Positions 25,855-37,846 of a stretch of 64,000 nt of DNA are shown piece by piece; the stretch's first letter is position 1; every line of letters begins with the position of its first letter. The DNA is from Siphonodentalium dalli (Eukaryota > Mollusca > Scaphopoda > Gadilida > Siphonodentaliidae). The stretch is from contig CP136063.1 of the NCBI GenBank assembly GCA_032622095.1, positions 37,980,106-38,044,105 on the forward strand, read 5' to 3'. The position numbers and the translations under genes were made by a program. The notes under the pieces were generated by a model. It did no database searches. It was given only the letters and a program-made list of their open reading frames with translations, and was not told the origin of the DNA.

Positions 25855-26068
25855 ATATATATAATGATATGCAAATGATATGTATATATATATATATGCC
25901 TCATAATTCTCCTAATCTATATATACCTCATAAATATCCAAATCCATATATACCCCATAAATTCCTTAATTCATATATATACCCCATAAATATCCAAATC
26001 CATATATGCCCCACAAGTTCCCTAATCCATATATGCCCCATAAACTCCCAAATCCATATATGCCCCGG
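25855..26068. repeat. AT-rich minisatellite of about 27-30 bp units
   Basis: About seven imperfect copies of a unit built on ATCCATATATGCCCCATAAA. The copies start with TATATATA-rich versions and become more regular to the right, ending in CCCCGGGGTCACTGGC. A plus-strand reading frame across it is only a by-product of the repeat. Confidence 0.75.
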
Positions 26069-26363
26069 GGTCACTGGCAGCCGCATAATTATAGGCTATA
26101 TATATATAAATCACACTAAATTCACTAATATGAAGACTATTATTATGGTTCATAAATTTGCCAAATAGATTTAACTTTTCCGCTTTGTGATTACAGTATT
26201 GTGAGCATTGTTCATTGACCTTTGTTTATTTATTTGGAGTTTTATCTCGCTTTCTATAACTTGGTGACATCACCACAATGTCTGATTAATTGTTGGTGGG
26301 GAAAAAAACCATGTGCAGTTTTCTGTCCCATATTGAAATTTATTTCGAGCGCACATCCTCAAG

Positions 26364-26444
26364 TAGATCATGTCATGAATCTCTACTAATTCTAACACGC
26401 ATACAGGCGTTAATAGCATTAGTAGAAATTCATGGCATGATCTA
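26364..26444. repeat. Imperfect inverted repeat (hairpin) attached to the SINE-like head
   Basis: TAGATCATGTCATGAAT at the left is mirrored by ATTCATGGCATGATCTA at the right. Pairing continues inward for nearly 38 bases per arm with a few mismatches, leaving a loop of about 5 bases. The word ATCCTCAAGTA is present on both outer sides (about 26,355 and 26,445) as a direct repeat. The fold could be part of the SINE body or a separate fold-back element. Confidence 0.6.
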
Positions 26445-26548
26445 ATCCTCAAGTAACCTACATGGGACTCGAACCTCTATCTACCAAGCTGGGAGGTCCT
26501 ATAGCTTGGTGGCCCGACAGCGTACTCATTGGACCATCACCTCCCCCC
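26445..26548 (-). mobile_element. tRNA-derived SINE head (probable)
   Basis: On the minus strand, starting near 26,548 (GGGGGGAGGTGATGG), there is an A-box-like TGGTCCAATGAG (26,536-26,525) and a good pol III B box GGTTCGAGTCCC (26,475-26,464). The boxes are about 61 bp apart, longer than in a simple tRNA and closer to a class II (Leu/Ser-like) layout. The sequence between them contains a CAAGCTATAGGACCTCCCAGCTTG fold. The acceptor stem does not close well, so a SINE or tRNA relic is more likely than a working tRNA gene. Its body would extend to lower coordinates. Confidence 0.5.
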
Positions 26549-27757
26549 AATATTGATGCAAGCTGTTTACATGTCTCCAAATACCCAAGACATCTGCATC
26601 TAATATAACATAACTTTTAAGGGTGTTATGGTTTATTGGCAGTCTGATTGAAATTATCCTGATAGTTTTCTAACTTTCTTTTTATTGGTGATTGATTTGA
26701 GAATGTGCTATTTTCAACTTTAACCCTCAACGGATCCAATCTGAAAGTGATTTTTTTTAAATGGCAAATTTTCCAATTAAGCAACAATCAAGTTAGAAAA
26801 CTCTCGGATTAATTAACTATACCAATGTACTGCATTTACCATATTTTTGTAATTTGTTCCAAAACTTCAACAAGGAGATATAGGGTATTATATGAAGGGG
26901 ACTTACTGTTTTAAAGGTGTTTATTAAAAGGGCATTACTAATCAATTTAACAAAATAATTAATTATATACCCACAATGGTTGTAACCTTGTGACAAATGA
27001 AACTCAGAGTAAATTGACCCGTGTCGTGTGATGAGACAGGTGCAGTTGATATCAGATTACTCAAAGGGTATACATCAGCAATACAGAGCATTTCTTAACA
27101 GCTCAGAAGATACCGTATGTTGTAAAATTGGGTGGCCTGACCAGGGTAAAGTCAGTTGTAGACACCTTTGACCTCAGATGACTTAAAGGGTGACTGATAA
27201 ATTACATGACCAATAAAGTGCATTTATTATCAGCTCAGAATTTATGTTGGAAAATTCAAGCAGATAACAAATCTCTTTAAAGGAATAATTAAATCACTGA
27301 GACTCATTCAAACATTACCTTCTAGTCAACAAACAAACCCCCACATGAACTAGACCCCCATGGGTACTGATTATGATAAATAAAGAGTGTTTATTATCCC
27401 ATTCATGACAGGAGCTGTGCAGCATTAAAGATCCTGACAGTGAGTTATTTTAAGTTATTACGTTTGGAAAGTGCCATAATTTACACTTGAAGGTGACTGT
27501 ACATGTATGTCTAACAGGAAGTGTAATGAAAAGACATGAAGACTCCTGGCCAGTCCTGTGTGATGTGATTGCCTTCTGAATAATAAAATATTGGTGCCAA
27601 CAATATGATCATATTATTTTGAACAAAATCCAAATTCACCAACAAGCAATATTGTTATTAGAATGAGATACTGCCATAATACCGGTTGGTATTTGTTCAT
27701 TCTTGCCTCATTTGTCATGTTCCAGGGGTCAGCGTGTGCAATAAAGAGAGGATCTAC
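26549..27757. other. Gene-free stretch, 26.5-27.8 kb
   Basis: AT-rich DNA with frequent stops in all frames. I see no coding exon, RNA gene or clear repeat here. Confidence 0.5.
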
Positions 27758-27898
27758 AACGAGTCCCCAGTTTATAGCGGAATTTACAAAATGAGTCCAG
27801 AAAATTAGATCTGGACGAGCCTTCGTTGAGGTCCAGACCTAATGTAGTGAACGAGTTTTGTAAATTCCGCCATGTAGCCTATACTATGGGGACGAGTT
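27758..27898. mobile_element. Fold-back (MITE-like) element of about 141 bp
   Basis: Starts AACGAGTCCCCAG and ends CTATGGGGACGAGTT, with further mirrored blocks inside: GCGGAATTTACAAAA against TTTTGTAAATTCCGC, and TCTGGAC against GTCCAGA. The whole unit folds as one imperfect hairpin. No ORF and no clear target duplication. Confidence 0.6.
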
Positions 27899-27989
27899 AT
27901 AGATTATATTTATTACATGATCTAAAGCCTCGACAAAACCTACTTAAATCCACAAATGGGACGCTAAACTAACATCGGCTTCTATAAGA

Positions 27990-30075
27990 CGCCCATATGG
28001 TTGCGATATTGATCAACTCATCCTAGAATATAGACTGAAAGTCCTTTATCTATGTACCAGCTCAGTGTGAAAATGAGCGACGTGAGAGCGCATTAAAATA
28101 TATAATACGACCATAGAATTGTGACATAACCAGTAATTGTGTACAGTGTTCTCAACGCTTCCTGCTATTAGAGTTTTGATGCTGATGGTGCTTGGTGTCT
28201 ATTAAATTAAAACAATTTCATGACTTGAGTTTCCGGAAATATTACGAAAACACTGTGCCAACGCATTCTCTTACATATACGAGTCTTCCTATATAAGAGA
28301 AGGCACTGGAACATGGTCTTTAATGCTGCAACAGTGCAGCTCCCAGCATTAAAAGGTTAAACAAATATTGCAGGAAAAATACAAACAGTCACTAAATGCT
28401 TAAAATTTCCAGGTTGTGTGATTAAATCTATGAATTTAAATCGTTATATATATTTTGGCACTTTCATTGAAGAAACTGTGTTAAGCAACATCCATAATGC
28501 AGGGATGTAGAGGCACTTGTGGGGAAGCGTCAGTTAGAATAAGCCGTTCCAGCGTGTGATTAACAGCCCCGCATATGAACATGTTAGTGGTCCCTGGTAT
28601 ATGACATACTTGCATGCGTCGCGTAAGGATAACAATTTCAATTTGACTGATCGTGCGATCATTACGCCATTGCACTCGTCCGATATACGGCAACAGTAAC
28701 TCGCGCATGCGATTTTGTGTATATATTCCGTACCAAGCGTGCGATATTGATGTCGTGTCAAGTGCGTCCATACGCGTGCGACATACAGTATATGACAATA
28801 GTTTAACAAACCGTTAGTGGTATACTATGTTCAATCGTGGCTAATTCTTAATTTCACATTGCGTTCTAGAGTTGGGATAAGTCGATATTCCGGAAGGGGC
28901 GCTCACATGCCATGGTTGCGACATCGATCAATGGATCCTCGCATATGGACTGAACATTGCTTTATTGACGTATAGTAGCACAGTGCACAAAGTGTACACA
29001 AAATAAAGCCTTAAAATGTTTAAATAACCAGTAATTGGGTACAGTATTCTCGACTACGTGTATGACTGAATGTTGGTGCTGATGGTGTTTGTTGTCCGTA
29101 TTATTTTGAAGCAGATATGACAATTATCGCATGAAATATACAAATGAAGTCACTAAAATGCAGGTTTTATGATTAAATCTATGTGTTTTTTTTTACCTGA
29201 AATTGAGCACTTTCATTCAAGAAACAGTGTTAGGCAACATCTATCTTGAAGGGATATAGAGACATCGGTGGGGAAGAGTCAGTTAGAATATATCGATCGA
29301 GCGTGTGGTAAACAGACCAAATTGCATGTGTGTTACTGGCCGATAGTGTATGATACTCATGCATGCGTATCTTAAGGAGAACAATAATGTTTTTTGGCAG
29401 ATTGTGCTATCCTACGCCATTGAACTCGTCCGATATACTGACAACAGTAACCCACATGCACGCGTAGTTTTGTGTATATATTCCATACCAAGCGTCCGAC
29501 ATTGATATCGTGTCATAAGTGCATACATATGCTTGCGACATACACTAGTTATGGCAATAGTCTGTCCAACCGGTAGTGGTACATTGTATTCAATCGTGGC
29601 TACTTCTTAATTTCACATTGCGTTCCCAAGTTGATCAACATATCCTGGTATATATTGACTAAAATAGCTTTATTGACGTAGTAGCAGTGTACACATTATT
29701 GATGTAGGAACGCTTTACACAAGCAAATAACGCCTTATAACGGTGTGACATAACCTGTAATTGGGTACAATATTCTCGATCTGGTATGACTGGATTTTGG
29801 GAATTATGTGCATGCCTGTGTCGCGTAAGGATGATACTTAGGGTATTGGCTGAACGTGCGGTCCTTACACATTGCAATCGTTCGATATACTGATACAAGT
29901 AACACACGCGTGCGGTTTTGTGTAGGCATCCCACATTTTGATATAGTGTCAAATGCATGCGTTCATATGCTTGCGACATACACTGTGACATGGGTCTGTC
30001 AATCGGTTAATGTCACTATGTTCAATCGTGCATGGTTAGTTCTTAATGTCACACATGTGTTCTTTGGTTGGGATA
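27990..30075. repeat. Three diverged direct copies of a 0.4-0.9-kb repeat
   Basis: Copy 1 is about 27,990-28,905, copy 2 about 28,906-29,625 and copy 3 about 29,626-30,075. Shared landmarks in order are ATGGTTGCGA, TAATTGGGTACAGTATTCTC (28,130, 29,027 and 29,750 regions), GCATGCGTCGCGTAAGGA, GCACTCGTCCGATATAC, GTTTTGTGTATATATTCC, GCTTGCGACATACACT and TTCAATCGTGGCTA followed by TTCTTAATTTCACATTGCGTT. Copies differ by many substitutions and indels, and copies 2 and 3 are shortened, so this is old. ORFs of about 100 codons here on both strands are not shared between copies, and I do not call them genes. Confidence 0.75.
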
Positions 30076-30486
30076 TGGCCTTGTTCCTTCAGATTGTGAA
30101 CTGTACTATACTATATGACGTCACCATGTGCTCACACAATTCCCTCCAACTTATGCAAATGTAGTGCAGAATTGCAACACACAACTTGGAGCATATTGTA
30201 CTGTAATTTTTTTATATCTCCACGCTGTCCAGCAGACCAGATCTTCGGTGTTACAAGTAAACACATCGAGTAGATACCATGTTGTGAACAGTGTCGCAGA
30301 AAAGAACACCTCTTCGAAAGTTCTATTTGAGCACAGGAAGAAATGTCATTATTTCCCTTTATCTTTCGTCGACTAATTTCGATACCGGTATAATTCAAAA
30401 GCGGTAATTATTATAAATGTATTTTGGATCGCACACTGCCAGATTTAATCTACGTGGGCTTTATTACGTTTACGTATGGTCATATT
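30076..30486. other. Short gene-free spacer before the 2.35-kb array
   Basis: Unique-looking sequence with overlapping ORFs of 80-100 codons on both strands and no recognisable protein feature. The 2.35-kb array starts at TAGTTTTTAGGGACAACC. Confidence 0.4.
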
Positions 30487-30761
30487 AGTTTTTAGGGACA
30501 ACCCTTAAATTATATTTAGTTATATTAAATTTTGAGTTTGACTGCTTTTTATTATTTGGTTTTCCTTATTTTGCCTAGACATACCTTGGGCTACAATATA
30601 TTGATGTACATAACAATCCATGTCATAGTAACACTACCCTTGTTCTGGATACAGCAGTAATATATTTAATTTAACCCGTAAATGATGGACAAGGGGGGTA
30701 ACTAACTTTGATTATTTGTATGACATGATGGGACGAGAGGGGTTAACGAGCACCTAACTAA

Positions 30762-30807
30762 GACGTCGCGCGCCAATTACGTCATACTGATGACTCACCA
30801 ACGTCAT
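30762..30807 (+). promoter_or_regulatory. Cluster of CRE/AP-1-like sites, repeated in every 2.35-kb unit
   Basis: GACGTC (30,762-30,767), TTACGTCA (30,777-30,784), TGACTCA (30,791-30,797) and ACGTCAT (30,801-30,807) lie within 46 bp next to a CGCGCGCC word. These match CREB/ATF and AP-1 (bZIP) consensus sites. Equivalent clusters sit about 300 bp into each unit. In units 2 and 3 the AP-1 site is weakened to TGATTCA. The cluster overlaps the ATG of the possible first exon, so it could be core-promoter or 5'UTR DNA. Function is inferred only. Confidence 0.4.
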
Positions 30808-31846
30808 TCCCACAAACAAACTTCTGCATTAGATGTATTGGGTTCCATTTTGTCTGAAAACACTCAGATCATTTTCCATTTGTGTGGGCATGGTGGCGGC
30901 CTAATTACCAATTTACGTGTTATGTATACATTGGACTTTGGAAACAATTCGACCTTTCAGATCAACAGATTAAGGTAACTCAATTTATTTTTACTTTATA
31001 GCTCGATTCATTATTATCGTTAATATTTATATCTATGCTCGACCTATTTTGGTATTATATCGGATTAATGATAAATCCAATTCATATATAACAAGGGAAT
31101 ACAAAATAACAATTACCTACTCACATATATAATATGTATATACACGTAACAAATAGGATCATACCGACGTGTTTTGGTGCACCATCGCGCGCGATCAATC
31201 GTTTGAAAATCTACATGTGCTTGATTTCGAGGTTACATTTGGCCCGTTTTTAGCTGGGGTGTAGCTTGGTAATTTTGAGCTGCACGGTTCTTTCTCTAGT
31301 GATTACATAAGGTCGGGAGCATAAAGAACCGAAACCACAAATAAACGTTCTCATTTAAGTTCGTTTAACTAGAGATGCTCTCCCTGATGACCTGGCTACA
31401 TTTATTTATCGATTCCCAACATTTTAAGATACCATTTTCGGCATGATCGTAGTAAACCTTTTCCAAATTATTAAATGTTATGTTTCCTCCATGTTATCAA
31501 GCCACGCCGACAATCAAACATTAGGCTAAATCACGAGGTTGTACAAAATTTGTAACTTGAAATATAGGCCTACTGTGTGGTTCTGTATAGAATATAATAA
31601 AAATATACAATATAAAAAGAACCCATTTATAAAGAGCGTTACAATATGTGTTATATATGCATATCTCCTTACAATACTTTATGTTTATGTAGGTTTTCCC
31701 CCACTGTTTATATCCCACCTGGAATTGATATTATTGTCTTCGGTTGTCCCCGTATAATATTGTATATAAACGGTTCTCATTTCTTTAAGTGCCATATATG
31801 CACATTTCAAAAAGATGGAAACAACGGTACCTCCGATGCTCAATAA
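30790..31846 (+). CDS. Possible two-exon ORF, array unit 1 (altered C-terminus)
   Basis: Exon 1 is 30,790-30,974 and ends at an AAG|GTAACT donor. Exon 2 would be 31,693-31,846 after a TTTATGTAG acceptor, giving 112 codons in frame. Compared with units 2, 3 and 5, one G is missing near 31,840, so the frame shifts for the last codons and ends in ...TSDAQ. The product is not recognised. It has a His/Gly-rich HLCGHGGG motif in exon 1 and a Cys-x2-Cys pair (KCHIC) in exon 2, with one NNST sequon and no signal peptide. The start codon context is weak. No transcript evidence can be seen from DNA. Confidence 0.2.
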
Positions 31847-31944
31847 AACAATAAAACCTTGCCAGGATAGTGTGTGGATTTCAACAATGCTATGTGTTGT
31901 TTACTCTCCGAAACTTAGCCACATTACCAAACACATTCATTCAA

Positions 31945-32058
31945 ATGGCGGTTGTTTGGCGGTTTACATGCGATGTGTTAAGCATATTGTTAATATTATT
32001 ATCTGGGACCCAAGCGGCCATATACACGCATGCTAATACATGGATGTGTATTGTTTGA
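31945..32058 (+). other. Small ORF with a signal-peptide-like start in each 2.35-kb unit
   Basis: From the ATG at 31,945 (context TCAAATGG) the 37-codon frame reads MAVVWRFTCD, then a hydrophobic VLSILLILLSG, then TQA. That is a textbook n-h-c signal-peptide layout with a likely cut after TQA, but only about 13 residues follow before the stop. Equivalent frames are in units 2-5 (about 34,296, 36,652, 39,005 and 41,364). Chance, or a remnant or unspliced first exon of something longer, are both possible. No donor site in the right place is obvious. Confidence 0.15.
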
Positions 32059-33139
32059 CTACCAGTGGATATACAAATTATCGGGCGCCCCAACTCCCGT
32101 GCGACATACATATATTTACATATCAAAATCAATATGTAATCATAGAATATACCCCAAATTTCTAGCGGAGCGTGCGCATTATGGTTTTGATCTGTCCGAC
32201 CGACTGTCCATCCATCATTCGGTCTTGGTTTATTTGTGGTGGCTTGAGATAAGTATCAACTGGAAAACTATAATCTAGTGTTTGGGTTTTCTAACACAGA
32301 GTGCAGGCTGGGGCCGCACGTTCGGGAACCCCCCCTTTGTGTTGGGATTTCCTTCTATGTACGGCATTGATAAGTCCCAACTGATTTTACTGGGATTACT
32401 GGCCCGGTGTGCAGGTTGGGTTCGAGCTTGTAGTCCTACCCGAGGGTTTTACATGTGTTATCACATCGGGATATTACTTCTGAGTCAATATATGATGCCC
32501 ATAAAAAACGTTTAATTTATTAGTTTTTACACAGGAATATGAAAAGATCGGTTAATCCAAGGAAGTCTAGACGTATATTCTATACCTGTGTTACTCTTAT
32601 CTTGACATTGTGTAAACTGCCACAAGGTAGACTGCTCTGGACATCACTAGTGAAGTTTCCACTATCGAAGTTCAAGACAGGGGTGCCTCTATATGTGGGA
32701 CCGGGGTGCGTGCATCCACCTGCTCATATATTATGGGTATCACAAAACTATTATGATATGGAACTCGTTCTTCCTGGCAACCCGCTATAGAGGAGTTTTT
32801 CGACCATTCGACGTTTGACAGTTAATAATAACTTATAGTTTTTAGGGACAACCCTTAAATTATATTTAGTTATATTAAATTTTGAGTTTGACTGCTTTTT
32901 ATTATTTGGTTTTCCTTATTTTGCCTAGACATACCTTGGGCTACAATATATTGATGTACATAACAATCCATGTCATAGTAACACTACCCTTGTTCTGGAT
33001 ACAGCAGTAATATATTTAATTTAACCCATAAATGATGGGCAATGGGGGTAACTAACTTTGATTATTTGTATGACATGATGGGACGAGATGGGTTAACGAG
33101 CACCTAACTAAGACGTCGCGCGCCAATTACGTCATACTG

Positions 33140-34205
33140 ATGATTCACCAACGTCATTCCCACAAACAAACTTCTGCATTAGATGTATTGGGTTCCATTT
33201 TGTCTGAAAACACTCAGATCATTTTCCATTTGTGTGGGCATGGTGGCGGCCTAATTACCAATTTACGTGTTATGTATACATTGGACTTTGGAAACAATTC
33301 GACCTTTCAGATCAACAGATTAAGGTAACTCAATTTATTTTTACTTTATAGCTCGATTCATTATTATCGTTAATATTTATATCTATGCTCGACCTATTTT
33401 GGTATTATATCGGATTAACGATAAATCCAATTCATATATAACAAGGGAATACAAAATAACAATTACCTACTCACATATATAATATGTATATACACGTTAC
33501 AAATAGGATAATACCGACGTGTTTTGGTGCACCATCGCGCGCGATCAATCGTTTGAAAATCTACATGTGCTTGATTTCGAGGTTACATTTGGCCCGTTTT
33601 TAGCTGGGGTGTAGCTTGGTAATTTTGAGCTGCACGGTTCTTTCTCTAGTGATTACATAAGGTCGGGAGCATAAAGAACCGAAACCACAAATAAACGTTC
33701 TCATTTAAGTTCGTTTAACTAGAGATGCTCTCCCTGATGACCTGGCTACATTTATTTATCGATTCCCAACATTTTAAGATACCATTTTCGGCATGATCGT
33801 AGTAAACCTTTTCCAAATTATTAAATGTTATGTTTCCTCCATGTTATCAAGCCACGCCGACAATCAAACATTAGGCTAAATCACGAGGTTGTACAAAATT
33901 TGTAACTTGAAATATAGGCCTACTGTGTGGTTCTGTATAGAATATAATAAAAATATACAATATAAAAAGAACCCATTTATAAAGAGCGTTACAATATGTG
34001 TTATATATGCATATCTCCTTACAATACTTTTTGTTTATGTAGGTTTGTCCCCACTGTTTATATCCCACCTGGAACTGATATTATTGTCTTCGGTTGTCCC
34101 CGTATAATATTGTATATAAACGGTTCTCATTTCTTTAAGTGCCATATATGCACATTTCAAAAAGATGGAAACAACGGTACCTCCGATGGCTCAATAAAAC
34201 AATAA
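33140..34205 (+). CDS. Possible two-exon ORF, array unit 2
   Basis: Exon 1 is 33,140-33,324 (AAG|GTAACT donor) and exon 2 is 34,043-34,205 (TTTATGTAG| acceptor preceded by a T-rich tract). Together they make 348 bases, 115 codons plus stop, with the split AGG codon restored exactly across the 718-bp intron. The predicted protein is small and cysteine-poor, with the motifs HLCGHGGG and KCHIC and a C-terminus GTSDGSIKQ. I do not recognise its family. A CRE/AP-1-like cluster overlaps the start. It might be a real multi-copy gene, a fragment of a larger gene amplified with its surroundings, or a chance frame. Confidence 0.25.
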
Positions 34206-35495
34206 AACCTTGCCAGGATAGTGTGTGGATTTCAACAATGCTATGTGTTGTTTACTCTCCGAAACTTAGCCACATTACCAAACACATTCATTCAAATGGC
34301 GGTTGTTTGGCGGTTTACATGCGATGTGTTAAGCATATTGTTAATATTATTATCTGGGACCCAAGCGGCCATATACACGCATGCTAATACATGGATGTGT
34401 ATTGTTTGACTACCAGTGGATATATACAAATTATCGGGCGCCCCAACTCCCGTGCGACATACATATATTTACATATCAAAATCAATATGTAATCATAGAA
34501 TATACCCCAAATTTCTAGCGGAGCGTGCGCATTACGGTTTTGATCTGTCCGACCGACTGTCCATCCATCATTCGGTCTTGGTTTATTTGTGGTGGCTTGA
34601 GATAAGTATCAACTGGAAAACTATAATCTAGTGTTTGGGTTTTCTAACACAGAGTGCAGGCCGGGGCCGCACGTTCGGGAACCCCCCCCCCTTTGTGTTG
34701 GGATTTCCTTCTATGTACGGCATTGATAAGTCCCAACTGATTTTACTGGGATTACTGGCCCGGTGTGCAGGTTGGGTTCGAGCTTGTAGTCCTACCCGAG
34801 GGTTTTACATGTGTTATCACATCGGGATATTACTTCTGAGTCAATATATGATGCCCATAAAAAACGTTTAATTTATTAGTTTTTACACAGGAATATGAAA
34901 AGATCGGTTAATCCAAGGAAGTCTAGACGTATATTCTATACCTGTGTTACTCTTATCTTGACATTGTGTAAACTGCCACAAGGTAGACTGCTCTGGACAT
35001 CACTAGTGAAGTTTCCACTATCGAAGTTCAAGACAGGGGTGCCTCTATATGTGGGACCGGGGTGCGTGCATCCACCTGCTCATATATTATGGGTATCACA
35101 AAACTATTATGATATGGAACTCGTTCTTCCTGGCAACCCGCTATAGAGGAGTTTTTCGACCATTCGACGTTTGACAGTTAATAATAACTTATAGTTTTTA
35201 GGGACAACCCTTAAATTATATTTAGTTATATTAAATTTTGAGTTTGACTGCTTTTTATTATTTGGTTTTCCTTATTTTGCCTAGACATACCTTGGGCTAC
35301 AATATATTGATGTACATAACAATCCATGTCATAGTAACACTACCCTTGTTCTGGATACAGCAGTAATATATTTAATTTAACCCATAAATGATGGGCAATG
35401 GGGGTAACTAACTTTGATTATTTGTATGACATGATGGGACGAGATGGGTTAACGAGCACCTAACTAAGACGTCGCGCGCCAATTACGTCATACTG

Positions 35496-36561
35496 ATGAT
35501 TCACCAACGTCATTCCCACAAACAAACTTCTGCATTAGATGTATTGGGTTCCATTTTGTCTGAAAACACTCAGATCATTTTCCATTTGTGTGGGCATGGT
35601 GGCGGCCTAATTACCAATTTACGTGTTATGTATACATTGGACTTTGGAAACAATTCGACCTTTCAGATCAACAGATTAAGGTAACTCAATTTATTTTTAC
35701 TTTATAGCTCGATTCATTATTATCGTTAATATTTATATCTATGCTCGACCTATTTTGGTATTATATCGGATTAACGATAAATCCAATTCATATATAACAA
35801 GGGAATACAAAATAACAATTACCTACTCACATATATAATATGTATATACACGTTACAAATAGGATAATACCGACGTGTTTTGGTGCACCATCGCGCGCGA
35901 TCAATCGTTTGAAAATCTACATGTGCTTGATTTCGAGGTTACATTTGGCCCGTTTTTAGCTGGGGTGTAGCTTGGTAATTTTGAGCTGCACGGTTCTTTC
36001 TCTAGTGATTACATAAGGTCGGGAGCATAAAGAACCGAAACCACAAATAAACGTTCTCATTTAAGTTCGTTTAACTAGAGATGCTCTCCCTGATGACCTG
36101 GCTACATTTATTTATCGATTCCCAACATTTTAAGATACCATTTTCGGCATGATCGTAGTAAACCTTTTCCAAATTATTAAATGTTATGTTTCCTCCATGT
36201 TATCAAGCCACGCCGACAATCAAACATTAGGCTAAATCACGAGGTTGTACAAAATTTGTAACTTGAAATATAGGCCTACTGTGTGGTTCTGTATAGAATA
36301 TAATAAAAATATACAATATAAAAAGAACCCATTTATAAAGAGCGTTACAATATGTGTTATATATGCATATCTCCTTACAATACTTTTTGTTTATGTAGGT
36401 TTGTCCCCACTGTTTATATCCCACCTGGAACTGATATTATTGTCTTCGGTTGTCCCCGTATAATATTGTATATAAACGGTTCTCATTTCTTTAAGTGCCA
36501 TATATGCACATTTCAAAAAGATGGAAACAACGGTACCTCCGATGGCTCAATAAAACAATAA
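35496..36561 (+). CDS. Possible two-exon ORF, array unit 3
   Basis: Same structure as unit 2, with exon 1 at 35,496-35,680, intron 35,681-36,398 and exon 2 at 36,399-36,561, encoding 115 residues. Units 2 and 3 agree almost base for base, including the TGATTCA change in the upstream site cluster and the TTTGTCCCC start of exon 2, so one of them arose by recent duplication of the other. Confidence 0.25.
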
Positions 36562-37846
36562 AACCTTGCCAGGATAGTGTGTGGATTTCAACAATGCTAT
36601 GTGTTGTTTACTCTCCGAAACTTAGCCACATTACCAAACACATTCATTCAAATGGCGGTTGTTTGGCGGTTTACATGCGATGTGTTAAGCATATTGTTAA
36701 TATTATTATCTGGGACCCAAGCGGCCATATACACGCATGCTAATACATGGATGTGTATTGTTTGACTACCAGTGGATATATACAAATTATCGGGCGCCCA
36801 ACTCCCGTGCGACATACATATATTTACATATCAAAATCAATATGTAATCATAGAATATACCCCAAATTTCTAGCGGAGCGTGCGCATTACGGTTTTGATC
36901 TGTCCGACCGACTGTCCATCCATCATTCGGTCTTGGTTTATTTGTGGTGGCTTGAGATAAGTATCAACTGGAAAACTATAATCTAGTGTTTGGGTTTTCT
37001 AACACAGAGTGCAGGCCGGGGCCGCAAGTTCGGGAACCCCCCTTTGTGTTGGGATTTCCTTCTATGTACGGCATTGATAAGTCCCAACTGATTTTACTGG
37101 GATTACTGGCCCGGTGTGCAGGTTGGGTTCGAGCTTGTAGTCCTACCCGAGGGTTTTACATGTGTTATCACATCGGGATATTACTTCTGAGTCAATATAT
37201 GATGCCCATAAAAAACGTTTAATTTATTAGTTTTTACACGGGAATATGAAAAGATCGGTTAATCCAAGGAAGTCTAGACGTATATTCTATACCTGTGTTA
37301 CTCTTATCTTGACATTTTGTAAACTGCCGCAAGGTAGACTGCTCTGGACATCACTAGTGAAGTTTCCACTATCGAAGTTCAAGACAGGGGTGCCTCTATA
37401 TGTGGGACCGGGGTGCGTGCATCCACCTGCTCATATATTATGGGTATCACAAAACTATTATGATATGGAACTCGTTCTCCCTGGCAACCCGCTATAGAGG
37501 AGTCTTTCGACCATTCGACGTTTGACAGTTAATAATAACTTATAGTTTTTAGGGACAACCCTTAAATTATATTTAGTTATATTAAATTTTGAGTTTGACT
37601 GCTTTTTATTATTTGGTTTTCCTTATTTTGCCTAGACATACCTTGGGCTACAATATATTGATGTACATAACAATCCATGTCATAGTAACACTACCCTTGT
37701 TCTGGATACAGCAGTAATATATTTAATTTAACCCATAAATGATGGGCAATGGGGGTAACTAACTTTGATTATTTGTATGACATGATGGGACGAGAGGGGT
37801 TAACGAGCACCTAACTAAGACGTCGCGCGCCAATTACGTCATACTG

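Noticed and set aside
25668-26168. 166-codon plus-strand ORF
   Set aside because: It runs through (TA)n and the 27-30-bp minisatellite and is low complexity.
26464-26536. Functional tRNA gene
   Set aside because: A and B boxes are present, but I could not close an acceptor stem or a normal anticodon arm, so I call it a SINE or tRNA relic.
28481-30398. Minus- and plus-strand ORFs of 80-110 codons in the three-copy repeat
   Set aside because: Frames are not conserved between the repeat copies.
34750-34800. GGGTTCGAGC word in the 2.35-kb unit as a pol III B box
   Set aside because: No A box or tRNA fold is found at a suitable distance.
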